Below the pieces are notes generated by a model. The model saw only the letters and a program-made list of their open reading frames with translations. It ran no database searches and was not told the origin of the DNA. Positions 36,965 through 50,508 of a stretch of DNA of 64,000 nt are shown here, one piece after another; positions within the stretch are counted from its first letter, which is position 1, and each line of letters begins with the position of its first letter. Source of the stretch: Acanthacorydalis orientalis (lineage: Eukaryota > Arthropoda > Insecta > Megaloptera > Corydalidae); assembly GCA_034766995.1 (NCBI GenBank), contig CM068313.1, forward strand, positions 15,865,512 to 15,929,511. Reading direction: 5' to 3'. Both the position numbers and the translations under genes were made by a program.

Positions 36965-38199
36965 TAATGGCGTAACTGTAGGTATTATTATTATGTTATT
37001 TTAGTAAATAAAATATATTGTTGATATAAAACAATGAAGTGTCCAGGACAATTGTATCGATCTTTTTATGAATCAAATGAAATATTTTTTATAAGTTCTG
37101 AATTTTTGGTAAGAAAAGTTATCCCTTTTTACAATTTTTCTCATAACACAAATAAGTGTAAAAATTTTTGTTGATAAAACTCGAAGGATTGAAGTTGAAC
37201 CAGATTTTAATATTAATTTTTAATTTTTTCTGTTTGAAGTATTTTCTCATTGAGTTTTAAAATCATGTCACAAGAATTCAGTACAGGAACTTTCTCTAGA
37301 CGTCTGATTTAATGATCATTTAATGTAGTTAGATTAAAATAATAACGTAGTTGGTAAAACTTTTTTTTTATTTTTTTTTTAATTTTTCTGGCGTAGTTAT
37401 TATTATGTATAGGCAAGAATTAATTTAAAATTAGTGATTTTTTATTAATTAAAATTATAATTTTTTTTAGTAAATATAAATTTCTATTTCTTAGTTAGAT
37501 ACTAAATCTGAGGTTTTATAGATTTCTTTACACTTGATTATTTTCTGATGATGTATGCTGTTGAAAATATCTAATGATATATAACATAATATCGGTTGGT
37601 TAATATTCAGCATTTCAAAAGATTTCATTTTTCGTTCAATTTGTGATTGTTTTATAAGATAAATATACTTTTTAATAAGATAAACCTTCACACTATTGTT
37701 GTTTGATAAGAATCACTATTTGAAAAAGTTATTTCTGAAACATACTTCATTTACTATGCTATAAAGTATTTAAAATTATTTGTACAGATAAAGCAATGCT
37801 CTTTTGGGCAATGAAACAGGTAGCCAAATCTGTATATAATATCTATATTAGAATCTGTTTATGGATACATGCCTGAAATTTATTAGTGTCGCGACAAGCC
37901 AGTCCCAACAATTAATGTTACATAACATATTTCAGTAAACACGGGGCCTACTTATATTACTATCGGCGAATTTAATATGGATATAAAATGATACATTTCA
38001 GTTTATGACAGACGACAGTATAATAAAATATGATTACCTCGTCAACTAGTTAAGTACTAAATCCATAACCAGTCCATTATCTACCTGTCTGAAGATTAAT
38101 AATTGAGTCCAAAAGTTAAGGCGATAATGAGAGTTCAAAAGATATTTATAACTATAAAATGATATATGATAACTATAAAATGTTATATTTCTAAAGAAA

Positions 38200-38335
38200 A
38201 AGAGAAATTGATTTTTCCTATCGCAACCACTTAAATATTGCTTTGTTTGAATTTTGTATACAAACATTTTTATGTCACTTTCAATAATGGTGTAAGTTAA
38301 ATTTTTCTTTAAACTATGGTATTGACAAAGACTAA
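38200..38335 (-). mobile_element. DUF4817-type transposon fragment H
   Basis: About 135 bp that align in direct orientation with 41150-41281, including VYKIQTKQYLSGCDRKNQFL on the minus strand. It is flanked by an exact 24-bp direct repeat at 38176-38199 and 38333-38356. Only the linker region of the transposase is present. Confidence 0.55.
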
Positions 38336-38538
38336 AATGTTATATTTCTAAAGAAATATACAAATGTTTATATTCAGAAAGAAATCATGTTTTTTTTTTT
38401 TTTTTAATAAAACTACGCGAATATTTTAAATAGATAATTTAGTTGTTGACGAATAAACAGAACGTTCTGGGATAATTTCGTAAATAAAATACAATTTTAA
38501 ATGAAATTTAAATGTGAGAAACGAATCAGAGAGGAAAT

Positions 38539-38548
38539 TATATATACA

Positions 38549-38596
<48 letters not shown>
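38539..38596. repeat. Compound (TA)n/(TATG)n microsatellite
   Basis: TA blocks interrupted by TACA and TATG, 180 bp after transposon fragment H. Confidence 0.9.
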
Positions 38597-39043
38597 AATT
38601 ACATATGGTTTCGCTTTGATTTATGATCTTGAAAATAAAAAAAAATTCACTGTAAAAAAATAAAATAAGTGTCTGGAAAATATGAAACCAACATATTGAT
38701 CTTTTATACATATTATATTACTATTCACAAATAGGACACATGATACTTCTAGAAAAACAAATTTATTCTCTAAAGAAATAAATAACAATGAAAAGGAAAA
38801 TATATTTGTTCGAGTTCTTTATTTGTACCTAGTATGATATATTGATTTGAGTTCTTCAAAGATATTTAAAATAAAATGAAATTTATATTCAAAAAACTTA
38901 TCTATTGTGTATATAGAAAAGATGTTTATGGTATTTACAGAAGTCAACAATATTTGAATTATTTCCCTTCATATTTTATATAAATTGTTATTGTTGATTA
39001 TGTTTCTTTTTGACATTTTTTCAAACAAATAATAATAGACAGT

Positions 39044-39045
<2 letters not shown>

Positions 39046-39105
<60 letters not shown>
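39046..39105. repeat. (TA)n microsatellite
   Basis: About 58 bp of pure TA followed by a GT-rich stretch; a smaller TA/TG tract lies at 39990-40031. Confidence 0.95.
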
Positions 39106-39107
<2 letters not shown>

Positions 39108-40329
39108 TGTTTGTGTGTATGTGTACTTGTTTACATATATAACAATTATGATTAGTAATGAAATTTATATTCAATTAAAGCAAAGGGTAGGTTTTTTTGT
39201 TGAAATTTTATAATTTTTATAAATTTTGATAAAAAATATTATGGTTTTCGGATCATTGTTAATTAAATGGATATTTTTATAAATTGAGTAATTTTTAAGA
39301 TGTGTATGAATCTAATTTTATTAACGAGGGTGAATACCTAATCAAAACAAAAGTTATTCAATCAATATTAGTTTTGTTTGTGTAAATAAACAAAACTATA
39401 AATGTAAACGATTGAAATTGCAACCTAATCATAGGGAAATGTTTATCAATAGATTTGTTGACAATGACTAATATTAACCCACAAATACGCCTTTGTAATC
39501 ATATTTAATTATTAGATATTAATTAATTGAAATTATTAGAATTGTTCGAATGAAAGTTATTTACTAATATTATTCTATATTTATTTTACAGTTTAATTGA
39601 AATATAATTAATTTTGTATGATTTAAATTAATAATTTGTAAAAATCACTATAAGAAATATTATTATCAGTCTTTTCTGATTCAGACAGTTCAATTCTCTA
39701 AAATGAAAATATTTTATTATTAACTGATGAATCATTAGATATATACTTTCTTGAATTTATGGTAATTTTTTAATATATGACTGAACTATTCATAATAAAG
39801 TGGATTATACGAGTATTCAGAGACAAATTGTGAAAATATTTCATGTCTTTTATAAATTTCTCGGTCAAAAATTTATGTTTCTATGTTCAATGAAACCTCT
39901 TTAAGTATAACTATTTTTTAAAAATCCCTGTTATTTCTTAAATTATCAGTAAAATATAAATTTTGCGGATAATTTTTCCTAATGTATATAATTATATATA
40001 TATATATATATACATATATATGTGTGTGTGTGATTTTCTTCTAAAAAATATTGTTATTAACAAATATGATTGATAAATACGATTTATATTAAAAAATAAA
40101 CATGAGGAATTGAAAAAGTTAAATATTTCTTCTAAGCAATATAATACAGTAATTTCGGATCTTTTTAATAATACCATCTCTATAATTATTGAAAAATAAC
40201 AAAATGTATTCAGTTCTGAAATTATTACCTCGGTCGATTGAAAATTGGACAGATTTTGAAAATATGATACAAAAGATAAAACTTGAAACGTCAAAAGTCA
40301 ACTAATAATCAATAAGAAAGAAAGTAATT

Positions 40330-40770
40330 GTTTTGTGTTAAGTACACGAGATGAACATAACGACATTCCTCATTAAGTGCATTCAATTACAGTTAATTGC
40401 AGGTGCTAAACACATATATTACTATTGGATACATCTGACACACGTTGTTTGTAAGTAGTTAGATCGAATTATAATTGGGCTAATCCGATAAACACTATTT
40501 GAATTAAGCTCCATCAGTAATAGTTGAATGTGTATAATGTATTATATTTATTACAGAATATATCCAATTACGTTTATCTGAATTATACTAATATATATAA
40601 TTATACTGTTATATAATGTATGTTAAAAGTAACTAACTAATTCTGTTTATAAATGATCGCACCCAATTACAATTGAGTACTCTAGACCAGTACTATTCAC
40701 ATGTGAGAGGATTCAATCACATTTCATAGAGATGATTAATTGCACCGAGAGAATATAATAACGGAGAGTT
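40330..40770. promoter_or_regulatory. Complex non-coding block with homeodomain-like sites
   Basis: It contains ACAGTTAATTGCAGGTGC, GGGCTAATCCGATAAAC (a TAATCC core) and paired ATTCAATTAC/CAATTGAG motifs with little simple repeat. No ORF of note. It resembles clustered binding sites but could be chance in AT-rich DNA. Confidence 0.2.
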
Positions 40771-41037
40771 ATTTTAACTTAATAAAATTACACACCTAAT
40801 CATAATTATTTGATAGTAATGTTATGTTTAATACATGTACTTTATTTATATATTATTGCATTTATATAATATATAGTTTGGAAAAGTTAGATTCATTGTA
40901 CTAAAATCAAATAATCGTATAAAAATATCCGAACGAACAATATCCGACAATACATATTTTAATTATTATAAAAAGTCCATGAGCGAGTTGGATTTCCGTT
41001 ACTTATAATCGTCGTTTCTTATTTGATATATATATTC

Positions 41038-41390
41038 GTTGAGCCGGAAAGGAATGTTGCCAGTAAATCAAATGTTATCGAAAATCTTTGGATTATCTTT
41101 AAGAAATTGGAAAAAACACAATAATCGACATTGAATTGAAAAATCGAGCAGAGAAATTGACTTTCCCTATCGCAATCACTTAAGTATTGCATCGTTTGAA
41201 TTTTGTATAGACACATTTTTATGTCATTTCCAATAATGGTGTAAGTTAAATTTTTCTTTAAAGCATGGTATTGAAAAAGACATTTTACAGAATTACTAGT
41301 GTTATAAAGCAGCGCTTTCTGAATACGTGTAATATTTTCTTGCGTTATCAACGATTTCTTTTTACCGACAACACCTTCCCTGTTGTTACT
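41038..41390 (-). mobile_element. DUF4817-type transposon relic I
   Basis: The minus strand encodes VGKKKSLITQENITRIQKAL and KMCLYKIQTMQYLSDCDRES, matching the HTH-to-core linker of insect Tc1/mariner-type transposases (the KIQ-x-x-Q-x-L-S-x-x-D pattern). Near the other end ITFDLLATFLSG resembles the segment before the third catalytic residue. The sequence between is mostly absent. It is related to fragments H (38.2 kb) and G (13.2 kb). Confidence 0.55.
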
Positions 41391-42118
41391 GTACTAGTGT
41401 ATTCAAGACATTTTTGTTGATCTCTTTAAGTTCCATTTGAAAAGAGAGTTGAGATTCTCTATGTAGCAGTGTTCGGTGAACATTTTATTATGCACGAACA
41501 ATACTATAAGCTCAATAAAACTTTCTTTTAGAATATACTTTATATTTCAATATACATTACTTTATTTATAAAATTGTTAATACCTTTTATGTAATAAGAT
41601 TCGTCTTTTGATATATAATTGTCGAATGATCTTGAGAAATAGACTCCATAAAATTTTTTAAAAAATATTCACAATAACATAAAACAGTTCTTACTGAAGC
41701 ACGTCATATTTTGTCATTTTGTATACAAATTTATTGACAAGAATAAACACGCATCTTTTCTGTTTGAGAAGTTTTCTTTGATCTACTTTTTATTCTTATA
41801 CTGTTTGATGCTAGTCTCTTCTATAGACATATATTCGCCTAAAGGTTGTAAAGCAACAAAAACATTTCTAAAAATATTTCTTATGTTTTGAAGTCCGTAT
41901 ATTAATTCAAATTGTTTGTTGTATTAAAGTTTTCTATTTGAAAATATATATTTATATTTGTAAACTTTAGGAATTAAGTTTATGATAGAATTATTTTTAA
42001 AAAAATTTACTGTATGTAAATTTGGTATAATCTAGTTACTTTTTACCTTTTTATGGTTTTAAAGTGTTAATTGGCAAATCAGATAAATTGAAAAATCTTA
42101 TTTTTATTGTGCGGTTTC

Positions 42119-42119
42119 T

Positions 42120-42152
<33 letters not shown>

Positions 42153-42154
42153 AT

Positions 42155-42185
<31 letters not shown>
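42119..42185. repeat. (TA)n(TG)n(TA)n microsatellite
   Basis: TA blocks around about six GT units, 27 bp before mariner fragment D. Confidence 0.95.
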
Positions 42186-42188
<3 letters not shown>

Positions 42189-42211
42189 CGTGCATTATTT
42201 CACTTATTATA

Positions 42212-42320
42212 TTAGATTGGTAGGAAAATAATTGCGTTTTTTTTCTGAATTCTAACTATTTCTTTTCTATAAAAGTGTCATTTCATTGTGTTCATGTTAA
42301 TATTATTTTAAAGTGCATTG
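42212..42320 (+). mobile_element. Mariner 5' end fragment D
   Basis: TTAGATTGGTAGGAAAATAA followed by about 85 bp matches the 5' terminal repeat and untranslated region of copies A-C (for example GTGTCATTTCATTGTGTTCA) in the opposite orientation. Similarity ends near 42320 and no second terminal repeat is found, so this is a truncated copy. It lies just after a (TA)n tract. Confidence 0.65.
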
Positions 42321-42859
42321 CAGTGAATAATACGAATGCTATGTTTAGAAATATTGAAATATTTTTTTAAAAATCACTATCGAATAGGTCAATGCATATT
42401 GAATCTATTTTTTGTATGTGATCATATTTTTGTCTAATACATTTATTAAATTTGAATAGGATGATAAGATAGAAAAAAATAATTTTCATTTCTATTCAAT
42501 TATCGTGGATCACTCTCAATATTAAATATATGTATTCTGTTTTTATTTAGAAAATTAAAAGAATAAATGTAAAGAGGATTTTCTAGAGAACAAATATATT
42601 ATTTTTTAAATTAGAATTTAAAAAAAGACTTTATTGTTTCAATTCATATATTTTAGGAGTTTTTTTTGTAGCGTATCTTTATGAAAAATTAAAATACAAA
42701 GATATCAAAAAAATAATATAGCGTATTAATATTTTCAAATATATTTATTTTAAAATTGATTTATTGATATTGTTATAGGTAAAGTTATTGATTTTTTCAA
42801 TAATTTATTTATTCAAAATATTTATTGTTTTAGTTTCTTCTATCCGTCTATTTATTTAT

Positions 42860-42880
42860 CTATCTATCTGTCTATGATCA

Positions 42881-42938
<58 letters not shown>

Positions 42939-42993
42939 ATGTATATAAATATATACATAAATGTAAATATATATATAGAGAGAAAGAAAGAGA
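42860..42993. repeat. (CT)n(TA)n...(TA)n(GA)n inverted compound microsatellite
   Basis: Twelve or more CT units lead into TA repeats (42880-42932). After a spacer, TA repeats lead into GAGA/GAAA units (42968-42993). The two halves are complementary and could form a long hairpin or cruciform, ending exactly where MITE copy J begins. Confidence 0.9.
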
Positions 42994-43178
42994 GATTGAT
43001 TCAATTTAGGTATCCATACGAAAGTATTAAAAAGAACATTTCCCTCATTATAAATTTTAGTTTAATTGTATTTGAGCCTTGAATTGAACTAAAATATTAA
43101 ATAAAAAATAACGACTTTTTTCAACCCCTGTGCTCCTTTTTAATACTTCCATGTCGAACCCTAAACTGAATTATCCTA
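42994..43178. mobile_element. MITE copy J, related to the 58.4-kb element
   Basis: This 185-bp copy aligns with 58418-58627 (shared blocks GAAAGTA, TTTAGTTTAATTGTATTT, AAATATTAAATAAAAAATAA, TTTTTAATACTTCCATG). Its outer ends are worn. It sits between a (CT)n(TA)n...(GA)n tract on the left and a (CT)n(ATCT)n(TA)n tract on the right. Confidence 0.7.
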
Positions 43179-43224
43179 TCTATCTCGCGCTCTCTTTCTC
43201 TCTCTCTATATATATCCATCTATC

Positions 43225-43282
<58 letters not shown>
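43179..43282. repeat. (CT)n(ATCT)n(TA)n compound microsatellite
   Basis: CT units, then about five ATCT units, then a TA tract; it starts at the right end of MITE copy J. Confidence 0.9.
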
Positions 43283-43283
<1 letters not shown>

Positions 43284-45414
43284 CTAGTATACACGAACTG
43301 TAAATGAAATTATAAGTTATTATTGCAGATTTTAGTTCACTGGTACGAAACAATTAATATTGCAACTTATAACCATTCACTTCTCAACAGAACATAATTT
43401 GGATAAAATACATTTTACATCTAGATATATCAGTGTGCGGTATTACTCTTAGATAGTCTGCTCTCTACTGCAGATTGTAAGTGGGTTACAAATTCAATTA
43501 TGTTGCAGTTGTTAACAATACAGTATACATGTGTATTTTAAAATCATATATACTGCAATTTAATTAAATAAACTCTAATGTTTGTTTTTAGAAAGTTACA
43601 TTTAGTATAAGAGTAAAAGATATTTACACACTTCGTACAATTCAATAAAAATCTTATATTTTGTGATAAATGATTAATTAATTTTAATTAATGATTATCT
43701 CTTAAAAATAGAAAATGAATCTTCGTGATTTAATAATATCTGTTACATTAACTTTTCATTTATAAGGTTCGATAAATAATTACATTTTTTGAAAATCATG
43801 TATTTTTAGGAAACCTCTAAGTACTTTTTTAACTATTTCAGAAAAAAAACATCAAATCGGTAAGTAGATTTGTTTACTTCGATGTTTTGGGTTATTATTT
43901 AAATGATTATTATTTAATAATAAGTAACATAAATTGTTACTTTTTGTGAAAGTAAACCTTCAAATGTAGTCTAGTTAAAAATTTTTTTTCTTTAAATGTT
44001 TCATTTTTTAATAATAATATTTTTTTAAAAAAAAATAATTAAAAATAATATAAATTATTAATATTAAATAACTTTGTGTTTGTTGAAAATTGGAATTAGT
44101 TTATGAAAAATTTGATTTTTCTAATACAGATTTCAACAAATATTTCATAATACATCAATTTAATTTGTATGGAAACTCATTAAACTGAATTTTGCTCACT
44201 GTATCATTTTATAGCTTTAATATGGATGAGATATATTGAGATTAAAAATACTAAATTCCAATTTCATGATAAAATATTATTCATGCTTCAGTAAAATTTT
44301 GTCATAAAAGATATTCTTGTCAACAAAACTATTTTTATGTAGTATATCAAATTTTTAAAATATATTAAACAATATAGAGTCTATAAAGGAAATATTATAA
44401 ATTGAAACTTTTATTTATTTAAGTTACGGTGACTTTGTCTGTAAAATAGTTGATGTTTATGTTTCTATTATTTATCAATGGTTCAATATTGTTAATCAAA
44501 AGTTTGACGATTCCTTGTTTTGTCGTTATTTTGAGTACGAATATTAAATAAGTATATTAAAAAGTCTAGGTTTAGTTCAAAGAATTTTATAGCATAATTT
44601 AGGGAGATAGCTAGCCAGTTTATTTTGCTTGATTCATTGAATATTTGAAAATTTCGCAGGTCAGTTGCAGTTTATTTAAAAAATATGAATTTTTAGTGAA
44701 TTAAAATATTTATAATTAACTTTTTAAACAAATGTAGTTAACCAATATTAATGTTCAGTTGTAAAACTAAAATTTAGAATAAATATCAATTTCGTTTCTT
44801 AACATTTTTAATCAACAACGTATTAATAAAAAAATATTATAGATATTTACATTAAAGTAGTGTATTTACCATAATTTATGTACGCTAAACATTAACACAG
44901 TTTCAAACAAAAAAGTGGATATGCACATTTTTATGCCGTGATCTTAGGTAATCAATTGCTTAATGCATATAACCATACTATAGTTTCAGGAAATTAATTT
45001 CTGCATGCACATTTCTACGACATGGGTTTCAGAATATTAACATAATAGTTTTCTTTAATAAAATCATTTTGCTATAATTCGAATTACTGATTTATGACAG
45101 TTGAAAGCATTGTTCTTGACAGAAGATCTTTAAATTAAATTTACAGTCTGAAACAGATGTATTTGTAGTTAGTATTGTAATTACTAAATAATTTGCAATT
45201 GGGGTTGTTTCTGGAATAAGTTCGTGATAATTTAAAGCTTGTTAAACAGTATACATATTTTATCTGTCATTTGAAACGGATCATTGACTTTATTTCTAAG
45301 TATGAGATTAATTCGACAATTTGATATTATAATTTAATCATAATAGTATATTTATTCATTAGTATTTATAGAATACAAATAACAAAAACTCTGTATATTA
45401 TAGGGTTTTTAAGA

Positions 45415-45417
<3 letters not shown>

Positions 45418-45461
<44 letters not shown>
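45418..45461. repeat. (TA)n microsatellite
   Basis: About 42 bp of pure TA. Confidence 0.9.
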
Positions 45462-45465
<4 letters not shown>

Positions 45466-45765
45466 CATACAAAAAGTTTGATTTAAAAAAATGTAAAAAA
45501 TTACATATTGTATTTTAAAACACATTAATTAAAAAAAGAAAATTATATTATTTCTTTTTTTTATGTAATATATACTAAACAAATAATGCTATAAAATATT
45601 TCACTATATATATATATATAATTAAAATTGAAATAATTTATATTTTAATCACGAATTATAGTCCTGTAAAAAATGGTTTGGGATCAAATGATTATTAGAA
45701 CATTAGGAAGTATTGGTATAGGAAATAAATGAATAAACGATATGCTAATCATAAGTTTTAACTAA

Positions 45766-45768
<3 letters not shown>

Positions 45769-45829
<61 letters not shown>
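45769..45829. repeat. (TA)n microsatellite
   Basis: About 60 bp of pure TA. Confidence 0.95.
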
Positions 45830-45832
<3 letters not shown>

Positions 45833-47032
45833 TGTTCAATGAAGTATGTGTCTATAAATTTGCAATTTATTTATAATCTCAATAGTTTCCAATTGGTGAA
45901 AATGTTTCCACAAACAGTAAACTACCGATTAAAAGAATTTATTTATTTTAACAGAGCTAGGAAACCACAAATGAAATATTTTACTTTGTAGAAAATTTCT
46001 ACGAATAAAATTCTTCCAAAGATAATTATTCGAGAATATTTTTTACGAAAGTATATGATGTATATATTTTGCCGAAAAAGATTTTTTCATTTGATTGTAA
46101 TTAATTGAAGTCTGATCAAGTCAGATCGAATTACGTTAGATTAAATCAGTATCTAAAAATAATTTTCTAAGAATGAAACTCAAAAAAATTTTATGTAAAA
46201 AAAATATACTTCAAAGAATTGTTTAAGTTGAATTTATTTGTTACTTTTATTTTGTAGTAAAGGATCTTGGGAAAATCTAGCAATGATATTTATTTATTTA
46301 GTTAAAAAAAGTATTATTAAAGATTGTATAATTAATATTTGTATAAAAGTTCATTGTATTTCTCAATTAATGGCAATGTTTATTTTTATGATGAAATTAT
46401 AATTTTAGATTTAAAAAGTGGACACACACATACAAACACACACACACACGTATGTATATATATGTATATATGTAAGTATATCATACATTTAATGAGTAAT
46501 GTTTTTTGCAATTTCCGTTCATTGATTACAACATTTATGATGAAACCATTTAGAATTAAAATGTTTTTAAAATTGAAACTTCGAATCGATTTTTAGGGAC
46601 AATCAAATCATAAAATGAATGCTTACAGCCAATAAAATTTGAATAAAGCAGTTTATTATTCCAACAAACATAACTCCGATTTAGAGGGAAAAAAATGAAC
46701 GAAACATTTATTTCATTTCATTTATTGTACTATTCTGATAATAAAATACATAGGAAAAGTTTACATGTGGCTATCATCAAGTTAATGGCATTTTTTATTC
46801 CGTTTCGAATAAAATTATTTCAATCAATTTTATTAAATTTGATAGCAAAAATTTTATCTTTTACATTATATTTAATGCGTGTATAGAAATTAATTTTTTA
46901 TTGCCCGATAAATTGAATTACTTTTTTATGAATTGCTCGTTTTTAGATCAAATGTTAACATATGATTGGTATTTTTTTAATATGAATATTCAGTAAAAAT
47001 AGACAGTTTATATTTCATACTAAATACTTTTA

Positions 47033-47035
<3 letters not shown>

Positions 47036-47086
<51 letters not shown>
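47036..47086. repeat. (TA)n microsatellite
   Basis: About 50 bp of TA; a further tract of about 36 bp lies at 47695-47731. Confidence 0.95.
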
Positions 47087-47090
<4 letters not shown>

Positions 47091-47691
47091 CTGAATCAGG
47101 GAAAATTTGTAATTTGAACTGTATTTATAAGAATTATTGTGAAGGTGTTCTGGCTAAGAAAAAAATAGAAAAATAATATTCTTATTATAGTTCTATTTAA
47201 AAATATTCTTTCGAGATTGAAGAATAATGTATGATTATTTACTGAAAAAATCAATTTGATTTAAATGGATATTAGTAACAAATGCAGACCGCTCGAAAAT
47301 ATTTTATTCTTTTAGTGTAGTATAGAAAAATAATTAAAAATTAATAAAAAGTTTATCGCTAAACATCTGTTTTTTAGAAATAAATTATATTTATTGGAAA
47401 CTTGATTATTTATAAAATAAATTATTTAAAAAATAAGAATCTTCTGCAATAAAAGTTCTTAAATTTATCTTTAACATAAATTTATTTCACATAGTTTAAT
47501 GTCTTGCGGAATTTTATAATTTCAAAACGGATAAAATATTTGAAAAGCAAAAAGATTGAAGTGAATTTCGTGACAAAGTAGTTTTACTTTATACTTCAAA
47601 ATATTTGGATTATTAAACTTACATTAGCCAAGAAACATTTAAGTACTGTATATTTAACTTTTTAGATAAACTTTATATTAAAGTATTATTT

Positions 47692-47735
<44 letters not shown>

Positions 47736-48973
47736 TATATATAATAATTTTATTTTTGATAGATCAGCTGAATATTTGATTAGATGAGCTGAAATAATTA
47801 TGGATTTTAAAAGTATTTACAATAGTTATACAGCAAAGAAAGGTGTTAAATCATGGAATTAAATTAATTTTCGTACTTATTCACTAGTTTTATTTCAAGA
47901 ACCTTCTTGCAAAGAACAAACTAAGCAGACCTTCTATGATAACAATTTAACTATAACAATCTTAGTTTTTTATTTTTTAAGTGGCTGAGTGGAGATATGT
48001 ACTTATTTTTAATATAAAAAATATTCAGAAATGGTATTGAATTATACGTTAAAAATCCACAAATTTTATATTGACTACTTTTCTTGCAATAAATTTCAGT
48101 AATAGTTCGTAACAGGAAATTATTTTATAATAATACTCTTTTAATTTTTGTTCATGCTAAAACAATTAACAGAGTTTTATTTTTCTTTGTTTAAAAATAA
48201 AGCGTATTAAAATTCTTATAAGTAAACAAGTGTTCCCACTTTTTTAAACAGAGAACATTGTAGAAATGAGCTACTTAAAATAACATGAATAATAATTCTC
48301 AGGTAATTTCAGATTTAGTATTTTAATTTTAAAGAATTTTAAAACAATATTATAAACCTCTGCTTTGATTCAATTTATTCTCCTGTTATTTTTATACAAC
48401 AATATTAAACGATGGAAAAATAATCAATTAAAGTAAAAAATAAACGAAATAAGAGATTAGATCTTGAGCTCTACCCAAGTACGAATGCTTAGTTTGAATT
48501 TGGTAGGTCGTTTCGTTTTGAATTACAGCGTTGATATAAAAAAAAAACATTTCTTTTTATTCACAGCATGATATTATTAATATTTTGCAATTATATAAAA
48601 TATATTAATAATAAATAGATATTGATCCTGCAAATATTAATTTTTTTATGTTATATTCCCTTAGAAATGAATTTCAAATATCGAAAATGATGAAAAACCT
48701 TTTAATCAATATTAAAATACATTTCTTGTAACCATGTTAATTTTAAAATTTGTACTATGTTGAAACGAACATTATTCAATCATAAAATAATAATATATCG
48801 TATATGTCTTAATTTAAAATGATATTTGACGTCCTTTGATGTTCTGATGAGCTGTATAAAATCATGATTATTATGTACTCAAAGCTCATATACCATGCTT
48901 TATATAAACAGCTTTTTATATTAAACTGTATAAATGAATGTTTATGATGTTTCATAAATAAAAAACACTCGTG

Positions 48974-48978
<5 letters not shown>

Positions 48979-49022
<44 letters not shown>
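48979..49022. repeat. (TA)n microsatellite
   Basis: About 42 bp; another of about 25 bp at 49239-49264. Confidence 0.95.
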
Positions 49023-49026
<4 letters not shown>

Positions 49027-49379
49027 TGATTTCATACAATATTAGCTTTTTACAAAGTTTTTTAGAGAAATAAAATTGTTTGAAAATATCTGAAATTATT
49101 ATATTTAATCGTTATCATTTCACATGAAAAATGATTTGTGGAAGTAATAGAATTCTGAAAAAGTTTTAGTTATTGAAATAAAGGTAAAAATATGTAATGA
49201 TATTTTTAATGAATAGAAAATTGTAAAAACAGTCTTTATTATATATATATATATATATATATATGAATAACTGAATATTGGAAAATTAATTACTTTAAAT
49301 TGACAGATGTGTTTTAACACGCTACAACAATTGCGTTTAAAAAACTCATATGTACGAGTCATGTAATGAGTCTGTTAAA

Positions 49380-49700
49380 AAAAGAAACGCGTACGGTTTT
49401 GATAACTCTTTTTTTCATACACATTTTTAGCTTTACAGTCATTCATTAGATCACAACTGTGTTTGAATAGCTTGATGTTGGCTGAACCGCACATTCTATT
49501 ACAACTAGCGATAATTGGAATCCTGTGCTCATCTGGTTAATTAATTAAAAGTAACATGCGCTCACACCGACAACTATTCATCAAACAATCACACAAACAG
49601 CATTGTCCTGTTCAGCCAACGTCAATCGCAGTCTCGTGTCAAACGAAATTTCAAGTACAGTCTGATAATGTCCAGCCTGAATATGTATAGTATATGTACA
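49380..49700. promoter_or_regulatory. Complex non-coding block, possible enhancer
   Basis: This stretch lacks microsatellites and ORFs and has even base use, including CACACCGACAACTATTCATC and CAGCCAACGTCAATCGCAG. TTGGCTGAAC at 49479 has its inverse GTTCAGCCAA at 49610. The contrast with its flanks suggests constraint. No specific factor site can be named with confidence. Confidence 0.2.
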
Positions 49701-50451
49701 CACGTTGTCATCTCGTTTTTCATTCAACGTCCTACCTGATTGATTGAAAAATATGGTTTATAACAGTCGTGCATGAAAACATGTTCATTTTCGACTCACA
49801 TTTTTTCTACTATAATTTATCATTTTGTGCACTATGATAGTTTCAGTGATTTATTTATTTTTCTGGTTTTATGAGTATTTTCATCTCAAATTTTTCTATT
49901 TTTTTTTACAAAAAATACAACATTGTTTATTTAAATCTAAGTTTTGAATTCTATTCATGTTCTTTTATTTCAATATATACATTTCCACAAATAACAGTTT
50001 ATTCGCGTTATAAATTACAAAACAATTCTGGCCATCTCTGACTGTTGTTTATTTGCATCTAGTAAAAAACCTATCATTCACAACTCTAGTGTATAGAAAA
50101 CCTGTAACTGAAGATAATATAATTGGAATCAAAATGCACATAAAATACTAATAAAAATTATCAATAATATGTTTTTCATACCAACGTTTTTTGTAGGTTT
50201 TGGAGCAGATAAAAAATATTTAGCCATAAATAAAAAAATTATGAAAAATATTTAGCCACAGTAACAAAACCTAATTGCAAAATATGTATTTTACATAAAA
50301 TTGTGTTAAATTATTATTTGTATATAAAGATTACCGTTTGATCTAAACCAGTTGATCTAAAGTTGAATTAAGGCATTAAATAAAATAAATATTGTCTCTA
50401 AAATTTGTAAAATTTCATCTCAAATATTCTAAAATATAAAATATCCTTTTC

Positions 50452-50508
50452 TCTCTCTCTCTCTTTATGTATATATATATAATATATATATATATATTAT
50501 ATATATTT
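50452..50508. repeat. (CT)n(TA)n microsatellite
   Basis: Seven CT units, then TA repeats broken by TAATA steps. Confidence 0.9.

Noticed and set aside
39992..40301. Two overlapping minus-strand frames of 100 and 60 codons
   Set aside because: Phe/Ile/Tyr-rich translation of AT-rich DNA running into a TA tract; no evidence of coding.
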